Part shown: piece after piece, positions 7,380-12,192 of the stretch
How positions within the stretch are numbered: the stretch's first letter is position 1
Layout of the letters: the number at the start of each line of letters is the position of its first letter
Assembly (NCBI GenBank): GCA_036555665.1
Contig: DATBKW010000089.1
Span: 1-12,192, forward strand
Origin: JAOPZW01 sp036555665
GTDB taxonomy: Bacteria > Actinomycetota > Thermoleophilia > Solirubrobacterales > Solirubrobacteraceae
Length of the DNA: 12,192 nucleotides
Reading direction: 5' to 3'
Made by a program: the position numbers and the translations under genes
Notes under the pieces: model-generated
Told to the model about the DNA's origin: nothing
Databases searched by the model: none
What the model saw: only the letters and a program-made list of their open reading frames with translations

Positions 7380-7399
7380 GATGCAGGTCTACCGCATCG
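7379..7399 (-). promoter_or_regulatory. Inverted repeat at the STAS/CheB junction
   Basis: In the mRNA sense, CGATGCGG-TAGA-CC(T)GCATCG pairs as eight base pairs with one bulged T. The STAS stop codon TAG lies in the loop and the first base of the CheB GTG start is the last base of the stem. Such a hairpin would cover the space where a ribosome binding site should be, and no Shine-Dalgarno is visible there. It may make CheB translation depend on ribosomes finishing the STAS gene. The structure is seen; its role is inferred. Confidence 0.5.
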
Positions 7400-7748
7400 G
7401 CCCGTTGTCTACCAGCGTCAGGCGACGATCCAACCCGGTCAGGCGCAGCAGATCGAGCACCGGTCCCGGATGGGCGACCGCGACGAGCCGCCCACCCGCC
7501 TCGTGCATCCGGGCGTCGGCGGCCATCAGCCAGGCCAGCGTGGTGGAGTCGGCGAACACCACCCGCGTGAAGTCGATCACGACCGTCCCGACCGGGCCGG
7601 GCTCCAGCGCAGCATCGATCGCTTCCTCGAGCGTCGGCCGCGCCGCGAGGTCGAGCTCGCCCGCGAGCTCGATCGCCGACGTCGTCCCCCGCCGATGCAC
7701 GGTGCAGCCGAACACCGGATCGCTGACAGGCTGACGCTCGATTGTCAC
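7389..7748 (-). CDS. STAS-domain anti-sigma factor antagonist (RsbV/SpoIIAA-like)
   Basis: About 119 residues forming one STAS domain: the opening strand, IELAGELDLAARPTLEEAI, the strand GTVVIDFTRVVFADSTTLAWL and a C-terminal GRLVAVAHPGPVLDLLRLTGL helix region. ADST carries the serine position that RsbW-type kinases phosphorylate in RsbV/SpoIIAA, here followed by Thr, Thr rather than the usual T/S-G. Unphosphorylated antagonists of this family bind the anti-sigma kinase and release sigma factor. The natural partner in the window is the kinase at 2199-2597. The start is uncertain: GTG 7748 is chosen because the domain begins shortly after it, but TTG 7781 and GTG 7715 stay possible, and none has a clear ribosome site. 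The gene lies 57 bases after the GH15 stop (24 if TTG is used) and 9 bases before CheB, so it is probably in one transcript with them. Confidence 0.88.
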   Translation of the reverse strand: MTIERQPVSDPVFGCTVHRRGTTSAIELAGELDLAARPTLEEAIDAALEPGPVGTVVIDFTRVVFADSTTLAWLMAADARMHEAGGRLVAVAHPGPVLDLLRLTGLDRRLTLVDNGPMR

Positions 7749-7762
7749 TACCCGAAAGGTAG
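7748..7762 (-). promoter_or_regulatory. Possible GGGTA-type promoter element / inverted repeat before the STAS gene
   Basis: CTACC-TTTCG-GGTAG is a 5-bp inverted repeat containing CGGGTA. A similar CGGGTA occurs close upstream of the thiamine-diphosphate enzyme and SDR genes. It could be a SigB/SigF-type -10 element for an internal promoter, in which case translation would start at a later GTG such as 7715. No GTTT -35 box is seen, so this is weak. Confidence 0.25.
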
Positions 7763-7805
7763 GTCCCGCGAGAGAGGGCAAGGCGCGCGGCGTTGGAAAG
7801 CAACC

Positions 7806-9602
7806 TCAGGCGCTGTCGATCGCCAGCGCGGCGAGGATGTGCGAGAAGTGCGTCAGCGCCTGCGGGACGTTGCCGCGGGCCTCGCCGGCCTCGACGTCGA
7901 ACTCCTCGGCGAACAGCCCGACGTCGTTGCGGGTGCGTAGCGCGCGCTCGAAGCGCTCGCGCGCCTCGGTGGTGCGCCCCTGGGACGCCAGGCACTCGGC
8001 CAGCCAGAAGGCGCAGGGCAGAAAGGTCCCCTCGCGGCCCGGCTGGCCGTCGTCGACGCGGTAGCGGCGCACGAGGCCGTCCTCGCCGAGCTGCGCGGCG
8101 ATCGCGTCGGCGGTGCGCACCATCCGCTCGTCGGTCGGGTCGAGGAAGCCCGCTGCGACCATGCGCAGCAGCGCCGCGTCGAGCTCGAGGTCGCCGAAGG
8201 CCTGGGTGAAGACGCCCCGGCGCGAATCGTAGGCGCGCGCCTCGATCTCGGCGCGCACCTCGTCGCGCGCGGCGCCCCAGCGCTCGACCGGCGCGTCGCG
8301 TCCGATGTCCTGCGCGAGGCGGACGCCGCGGTCCAGCGCCACCCAGCACATCACCTTGGAGTGCGTGAAGTGGCGCGGCCCGCCGCGCCATTCCCACAGC
8401 CCGCGATCGGGCAGGCGCCAGTCGCGCGCGGCGCGCTCGACCAGCTCGCAGATGAGCGTCCACAGGTCGTCGTCCGGCGAATGCCCGCGCTCGTGCCAAT
8501 GCCAGGCGAGGTCGAGGAGCTGGCCGAGGACGTCGTGCTGGCGCTGGGTCCCCGCGGAGTTGCCGACGCGCACCGGCCCGATGCCGCGCCAGCCGCGCAG
8601 GCTCTCGACCTCGATCTCGGGCATCCGCCGCTCGCCGCCGAGGCCGTAGACGATGTGCAGCTCGTCGGCGTGGCCGGCCGACGAGCGCTGCACGAAGCGC
8701 CGGAAGGCGTCGGCGGCATCATCGAAGCCCAGCTCGGCCAGCGAGCGCACGCCGAAGACCGCGTCGCGCACCCAGGCGTAGCGATAGTCCCAGGTGCGCC
8801 CGTCGCCGGACTCGGGCAGCGAGGTCGTGGCCGCCGCTGCGATCGCACCGGTGCGCGGGTTCATCAGCGCCTTGAGCACGAGCGCCGAGCGCAGCACACC
8901 CTCGCGGTCGATCTCCGGCAGCCGCGCCTGTGCCGACCACTCGCGCCAGTAGGCGACCGTCTCGTCCAGGCGCCGGTCGAGGTCCGCCCGCGACGAGGGT
9001 CGCGGCGGCTCGTCGTCATCGAGGTCCTCCGGCGCGATGTCGCGGATCTCGAGGCGCATGCGCTCGCCGGCGGCGACCGTGAAGCGGCCGCTGAGCTCGT
9101 AGCGGTCGTGGCGCTCGAGCCGGTCCGCGCAGGCGACGATCAGCGCGTCGTCGCCGGCCAGCGCGTAATGCGTCCCGTCCGGGGCGTCGTACAGCCACGG
9201 CGTGGCCTCGCCGTAGTCGAAGCGGGGGGCGACGTGGGCCTCGAATTCGACCTCGCCCTCGATGCCCTCCACGACGCGGACGAGCTGGCGCTGCGGCGAG
9301 GCCGGGTCGTCGGGGTCGATCGCGAGCAGGTCGAGCACCCGTGCCCGCCCGCCGCGCGCGGTCCAGGTGGTGCACAGCACGAGCGTGCCCTCGAGGTAGT
9401 AGCGCTCGGGGTCGCCGTCGGGCTCGCACGGCGCGAGCGCGAGATACCCGCCGCGCTCGAGGTCCAGCAGGCGCCCGAAGACGCTGCCCGCGTCCAGGCG
9501 CTGCGGGCAGAACCAGTCGACCGAGCCGTCGCGGTGGATCAGCGCGGCGGTGTGCCCGTCGGCCACAAGCGCGTAGTCCTCGATGCGCGGGCCGGCGGTC
9601 AC
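7806..9602 (-). CDS. Glycoside hydrolase family 15 protein (glucoamylase/trehalase-like)
   Basis: A 598-residue protein of normal length for bacterial GH15. An N-terminal beta-rich domain (about 5-225) opens with PRIEDYALVADGHTAALI and GSVDWFCPQRLDAGSVFGRLLD. The (alpha/alpha)6 barrel (about 230-595) shows TWDYRYAWVRDA (270-281), GLWEWRG with the probable catalytic acid Glu404, GLFAEEFD with the probable base at Glu566/567, and GNVPQALTHFSHI (577-589). Actinobacterial members include alpha-glucan hydrolases and trehalases; the sequence does not decide between them, though trehalose or glycogen turnover would suit a stress locus. There is no signal peptide, so it is probably cytosolic. The frame stays open into the SDR gene, but that part is Arg/Ala/Pro noise. 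The real start is GTG 9602, whose GTGA overlaps the SDR stop by four bases, which points to translational coupling. Confidence 0.92.
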   Translation of the reverse strand: MTAGPRIEDYALVADGHTAALIHRDGSVDWFCPQRLDAGSVFGRLLDLERGGYLALAPCEPDGDPERYYLEGTLVLCTTWTARGGRARVLDLLAIDPDDPASPQRQLVRVVEGIEGEVEFEAHVAPRFDYGEATPWLYDAPDGTHYALAGDDALIVACADRLERHDRYELSGRFTVAAGERMRLEIRDIAPEDLDDDEPPRPSSRADLDRRLDETVAYWREWSAQARLPEIDREGVLRSALVLKALMNPRTGAIAAAATTSLPESGDGRTWDYRYAWVRDAVFGVRSLAELGFDDAADAFRRFVQRSSAGHADELHIVYGLGGERRMPEIEVESLRGWRGIGPVRVGNSAGTQRQHDVLGQLLDLAWHWHERGHSPDDDLWTLICELVERAARDWRLPDRGLWEWRGGPRHFTHSKVMCWVALDRGVRLAQDIGRDAPVERWGAARDEVRAEIEARAYDSRRGVFTQAFGDLELDAALLRMVAAGFLDPTDERMVRTADAIAAQLGEDGLVRRYRVDDGQPGREGTFLPCAFWLAECLASQGRTTEARERFERALRTRNDVGLFAEEFDVEAGEARGNVPQALTHFSHILAALAIDSA

Positions 9603-10600
9603 CGGCGGGCAAGGGCGGCCACGCCGGCGGCCGCGGCGGCGGCGGTCAGCGCGCGGCGGTGCTCGGCGAGCCAGAGCTGCGGGCTGCGTTCCGTGGCCTC
9701 GTCGTCGAAGGTGCCGTGGCTGCCGTGATCGCCGGGCAGCGGCGCGTCGACGTAGTCGGTCTGCAGGCGCTGGGCGCCGGCGGGCTGGTCGGTCTGCTGG
9801 CTGTCGAAGCCGGTGCGAGCCAGATAGCGGTCGGCCAGCCACGGCGCCAGCCGGTTGCCGACGATCGTCATCACCGTCGAGCCGCCGACCCACAGCTCGC
9901 GCCGGTGCGGGTTCTGGGCGGCCCAGACGATCGCCCGCGCGGCGACCTCGGGCTGGTAGACGGGCGGCACGGGGCGCGGGCGCCGCGGCATGCGCAGGCG
10001 GACCATCTCGAACTGCGTGGTGTTCATTCCGGGCAGGTGGACGCTGATGACGCGCACGTTGCGGCCCTCGTGCATCAGCTCGGTGCGCAGCGAGTCGGTG
10101 AAGCCGCGCACCGCGTGCTTGGCGGCGCAGTACGCGGCCTGGAGCGGAATCCCGCGGTAGGCGAGCGCCGAGCCGACCTGAACGATCGTGCCGCGGTCGC
10201 GCGGGAGCATGTGCTTGAGCGCGGCCATGGCGCCGTAGGCCTGGCCGAGGTAGGTCACCTCGGTGACGCGGCGCAGCTCGTCGGGCTCGATCTCCCGGAC
10301 GGGGGCGAAGATGCTCGCCATCGCGTCGTTGACCCAGACGTCGATCGGGCCCAGCTCGGCCTCGGCGCGGTCGGCGGCGGCGTGCACCTGGTCGGCGTGC
10401 GCAACGTCGGTCGGCAGGGCGAGCGCGCGGCCGCCCGCGTCCTCGATCTCGCGCGCCGCGGCGTTCAGGCCGTCCTCGCCGCGCGCGACGAGCCCGACCG
10501 TCGCGCCGAGTTTCCCGAAGGCCCGCGCCGCGGCTCTGCCCACGCCGGCCGAAGCGCCGGTCACCACGACGACTTTGTCGCCCATCCCTGAGATCCCCAT
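9599..10600 (-). CDS. SDR-family oxidoreductase with C-terminal hydrophobic tail
   Basis: A 333-residue short-chain dehydrogenase. The nucleotide-binding loop is TGASAGVG (14-21). ND at 91-92 (VWVNDAM) replaces the usual NNAG, and the catalytic Ser144, Tyr157 and Lys161 lie in VGSALAYRGIPLQAAYCAAK. After the Rossmann core (to about 250) come an uncommon polar linker and an Ala-rich, weakly hydrophobic helix (317-331) with flanking arginines, which could touch or anchor in the membrane. The substrate is unknown; Arg40 after the second strand (LVAR) hints at NADP preference. ATG 10600 has no clear ribosome site, whereas the in-frame ATG 10585 is preceded by GGGGA at good spacing, so the protein may be five residues shorter. 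It heads the minus-strand run through GH15, STAS, CheB and CheR and is divergent from the M20 peptidase. Confidence 0.9.
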   Translation of the reverse strand: MGISGMGDKVVVVTGASAGVGRAAARAFGKLGATVGLVARGEDGLNAAAREIEDAGGRALALPTDVAHADQVHAAADRAEAELGPIDVWVNDAMASIFAPVREIEPDELRRVTEVTYLGQAYGAMAALKHMLPRDRGTIVQVGSALAYRGIPLQAAYCAAKHAVRGFTDSLRTELMHEGRNVRVISVHLPGMNTTQFEMVRLRMPRRPRPVPPVYQPEVAARAIVWAAQNPHRRELWVGGSTVMTIVGNRLAPWLADRYLARTGFDSQQTDQPAGAQRLQTDYVDAPLPGDHGSHGTFDDEATERSPQLWLAEHRRALTAAAAAAGVAALARR

Positions 10601-10605
10601 GCGCT

Positions 10606-10621
10606 GCTGCTTACCCGCAGC
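10606..10621 (-). promoter_or_regulatory. Possible GGGTA promoter element before the SDR gene
   Basis: GCTGC-GGGTAA-GCAGC on the minus strand is a small inverted repeat with GGGTA in its loop, ending 11 bases before ATG 10600. GGGTA matches the family -10 for SigB/SigF-type sigma factors, but no GTTT box is found at 14-16 bases. Tentative. Confidence 0.3.
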
Positions 10622-10623
10622 TC

Positions 10624-10670
10624 CGAACGTCCATCACGTAACAACCCTGTTGTTACGTCGCGGACGTTCG
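10624..10670. promoter_or_regulatory. 47-bp interrupted palindrome in the SDR/peptidase divergent region
   Basis: Inner arms ACGTAACAAC (10636-10645) and GTTGTTACGT (10649-10658) are perfect inverted repeats around CCT. Outer arms CGAACGTCC (10624-10632) and GGACGTTCG (10662-10670) are also perfect and share the same centre, separated from the inner arms by three unpaired bases on each side. In all, 19 of 22 arm positions pair. The A/T-rich inner core stands out from the GC-rich surroundings. The position between two divergent genes suits an operator for a dimeric repressor, for example of TetR type, acting on both. As RNA it would also fold as a strong hairpin before the peptidase gene. Confidence 0.7.
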
Positions 10671-10692
10671 CGCTGTGGCTAGGGTCCGGCGG

Positions 10693-12018
10693 ATGGACCA
10701 GCGCCTGCTCGACGACCTCCTGGAGTGGCTCTCGATCCCCTCGATCTCCACCGGCGGCGGCGATCCGGGCGACCTCGAGCGGGCCGCGGCCTGGGTGGTG
10801 CAGCGGGTCGTCGCCGCGGGCGGCGAGGGGCAGGTGCTGTCCACCGCGGGCAACCCGCTGGCCGTCGGCGAGCTGCGCGCCGCGAGCCCCGGCGCCCCGA
10901 CCGTGCTCATCTACGGTCACTACGACGTGCAGGGCACCGGCGATCTCGCGGCGTGGGACTCACCCCCCTTCGAGCCGTCGATCCGCGACGGGCGCGTCTA
11001 CGCGCGCGGCGCCGCCGACGACAAGGGCAACTTCCTGCCGCTGCTGCACGTCGCGTGCGCGCTGGCGGCCGACGGCGCGCTGCCGGTCAACGTGCGGGTT
11101 CTCGTCGAGGGCGAGGAGGAGGCCGGGGGAGAGGCCGTCGCCGAGTGGGTGCGCGCCGACGAGCGCCGCGCCGACTGCGCGATCGTCTACGACTCGGGGA
11201 TGATCGACGAGCGCACGCCGGCCGTCACGGTCGGGCTGCGCGGCATCGTCCACGTCGACCTCGAGGTCCGCACGGCCGTGCGCGACGTGCACTCGGGCGT
11301 CTACGGCGGCAGCGTGCTCAACGCGCTGCACGTCCTGCACGCGATGCTCGCCGCCGTCCTGCCCGGGCCGGACGGCCGGCTGCGCGAGGAGCTGCGCGCC
11401 GGCATCGCCGCGCCGTCACAGGCCGAGCGCGAGTCGTGGGCCACGCTGCCGGCGGGCGACGCCCTGATCGCCGAGGTCGGCGCGCGCCCGCTGTACCCCG
11501 GCGCCGGCGACGAGTACTACGAGCGCAACGGCGCCGACGCCTCGCTCGACGTCAATGCCCTACATGCGGGCGAGCCGCGGACCATTGTCCCGGCGCTGGC
11601 CCGGGCGACGCTGTCCCAGCGGCTGGCCCCAGGGCAGCGCGCCGACGGGATACGCGCCGCGCTGGAGCGCCTGCTGCGCGAGGCGGCGCCCGACGGCGCC
11701 GAGGTGACGATCACGTTCCAGTGCGGCGACCCCGCGCTGTTCCCGCCCGACACGCCGGCGGTGGCGCTCGCGGCGCAGGCGCTCGAGCGCGCGTGCGGCG
11801 TGCCGGCCGCGCTCGTGCGCAGCGGCGGCTCGATACCGGTCGTCGCCGAGTTCGCCGCCCGCGGCATCCCGACCGTGGTCACCGGCTTCAGCGTCGAGGA
11901 GGACGCCTACCACGCGGCCAACGAGTCCTTCCGGCTCGCCGGCCTCGAGCAGGGCGAGGCCTCGTCGCGCGAGCTCTACCAGGCGCTCGCCGCGCTGGGC
12001 AGCGTGACGAAGCGATGA
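10693..12018 (+). CDS. M20-family metallopeptidase (dipeptidase/carboxypeptidase G2-like)
   Basis: A 441-residue cytosolic zinc peptidase of normal length for M20 dipeptidases. The di-metal centre can be traced: His76 in YGHYDVQ, bridging Asp109 in GAADDKG, the EGEEEAGG block (139-146) with the catalytic glutamate and a metal-binding glutamate, Asp167 in YDSGM and His407 in AYHAANE. The dimerisation (lid) domain lies at about 180-300, with HSGVYGG near its start. Family members cleave dipeptides or C-terminal residues; the exact substrate cannot be read. ATG 10693 is chosen over GTG 10675 because AGGG (10681-10684) sits eight bases before it and homology starts there. The coaxial palindrome ends 22 bases upstream. 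The last 43 bases overlap the convergent metallophosphoesterase gene. Confidence 0.93.
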   Translation: MDQRLLDDLLEWLSIPSISTGGGDPGDLERAAAWVVQRVVAAGGEGQVLSTAGNPLAVGELRAASPGAPTVLIYGHYDVQGTGDLAAWDSPPFEPSIRDGRVYARGAADDKGNFLPLLHVACALAADGALPVNVRVLVEGEEEAGGEAVAEWVRADERRADCAIVYDSGMIDERTPAVTVGLRGIVHVDLEVRTAVRDVHSGVYGGSVLNALHVLHAMLAAVLPGPDGRLREELRAGIAAPSQAERESWATLPAGDALIAEVGARPLYPGAGDEYYERNGADASLDVNALHAGEPRTIVPALARATLSQRLAPGQRADGIRAALERLLREAAPDGAEVTITFQCGDPALFPPDTPAVALAAQALERACGVPAALVRSGGSIPVVAEFAARGIPTVVTGFSVEEDAYHAANESFRLAGLEQGEASSRELYQALAALGSVTKR

Positions 12019-12192
12019 CCGCGCACGTGGCGCACCTGCGTCTCGCCGAAGCGCTCGACCGGCAGCGGCGGGTAGGTGTGCCCGTGCAGCAGCATCGCGG
12101 GATGCTCGCGCTCGATGTACTCCCGTAGGCCGACGAGCCCGACGTGCGCTGGATCGTCGGGCTCGTCGTTGATCCCGAACGGCGGGCTGTGG
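11976..12192 (-). CDS. Metallophosphoesterase, C-terminal part
   Basis: The last 71 residues of a gene entering from the right edge on the minus strand. It reads HSPPFGINDEPDDPAHVG, then a helix, LLHGHTYPPLPVERFGETQ and RHVRGHRFVTLP. The SPPFG and HGHTYP segments match the C-terminal part of calcineurin-like metallophosphoesterases, where the GHTH-like histidines bind the second metal. The N-terminal metal motifs lie outside the window, so the substrate is unknown. The stop TAG at 11976-11978 falls inside the peptidase gene, giving a 43-base tail-to-tail overlap. A 37-residue plus-strand frame opening at 12015 lies wholly over this gene and is not taken as real. Confidence 0.8.
   Translation of the reverse strand, partial: HSPPFGINDEPDDPAHVGLVGLREYIEREHPAMLLHGHTYPPLPVERFGETQVRHVRGHRFVTLPSAASAW

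Noticed and set aside
6468..9728. Plus-strand open frames of 455 to 490 codons over CheB, STAS and GH15
   Set aside because: Shadow frames opposite genes with intact catalytic motifs; no recognisable domain.
9603..9893. N-terminal extension of the GH15 frame
   Set aside because: It overlaps the SDR coding sequence in another frame and is low-complexity; GTG 9602 with the GTGA overlap and the family start fit better.
10624..10670. Actinobacterial LexA box from CGAAC and GTTCG halves
   Set aside because: The halves are the outer arms of a 47-bp dyad and lie far too far apart for one LexA site.
10624..10670. Bidirectional intrinsic terminator
   Set aside because: The flanking genes are divergent, not convergent, and no T-run follows the arms on either side.
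12015..12128. Small plus-strand gene of 37 codons overlapping the peptidase stop by ATGA
   Set aside because: The opposite strand encodes a recognisable metallophosphoesterase C-terminus; the small frame has no features of its own.

Overview
The window reads as chromosome from a very GC-rich, gene-dense actinobacterium. Evidence is the strong G/C bias at third codon positions, GTG starts, short or overlapping gene junctions, and a SigB/SigF-type sigma factor next to an RsbW-type anti-sigma kinase. The gene mix (GH15 glycosidase, receiver-less CheB with a zinc-ribbon tail, CheR with PAS domains and a coiled coil) would suit the Thermoleophilia/Solirubrobacterales, but that placement is inference. 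I see no rRNA, tRNA, CRISPR array, insertion sequence or phage gene. There is no gene-free stretch longer than about 110 bases.

Layout. (1) Positions 1-2138, minus strand: a thiamine-diphosphate enzyme of the pyruvate oxidase/acetolactate synthase type, followed directly (stop and start codons touching) by an enolase-superfamily gene that runs off the left edge. (2) Positions 2199-4497, plus strand: an RsbW-like anti-sigma kinase, a SigB/SigF-family sigma factor and a Crp/Fnr-family regulator. (3) Positions 4472-10600, minus strand, five genes read in the order SDR oxidoreductase, GH15 glycosidase, STAS-domain anti-sigma antagonist, stand-alone CheB methylesterase, CheR methyltransferase with PAS-coil-PAS tail. 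CheR ends inside the end of the Crp-like gene. (4) Positions 10693-12018, plus strand: an M20-family metallopeptidase, divergent from the SDR gene across a strong 47-bp interrupted palindrome. (5) Right edge, minus strand: the C-terminus of a metallophosphoesterase, overlapping the end of the peptidase gene.

How they may work together. The RsbW-like kinase, the sigma factor and the STAS protein are the three classes of part needed for a partner-switch circuit controlling a general-stress sigma factor. They lie on two facing transcription units, with the STAS gene beside CheB and CheR, which elsewhere tune receptors by methylation. No CheA, CheW, receptor or flagellar gene is visible. The working idea is therefore a sensory module that feeds stress regulation rather than motility, with nearby metabolic genes (GH15, SDR, thiamine-diphosphate enzyme) as possible stress-regulon members. 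The domain calls are firm; the circuit is inference from gene order.
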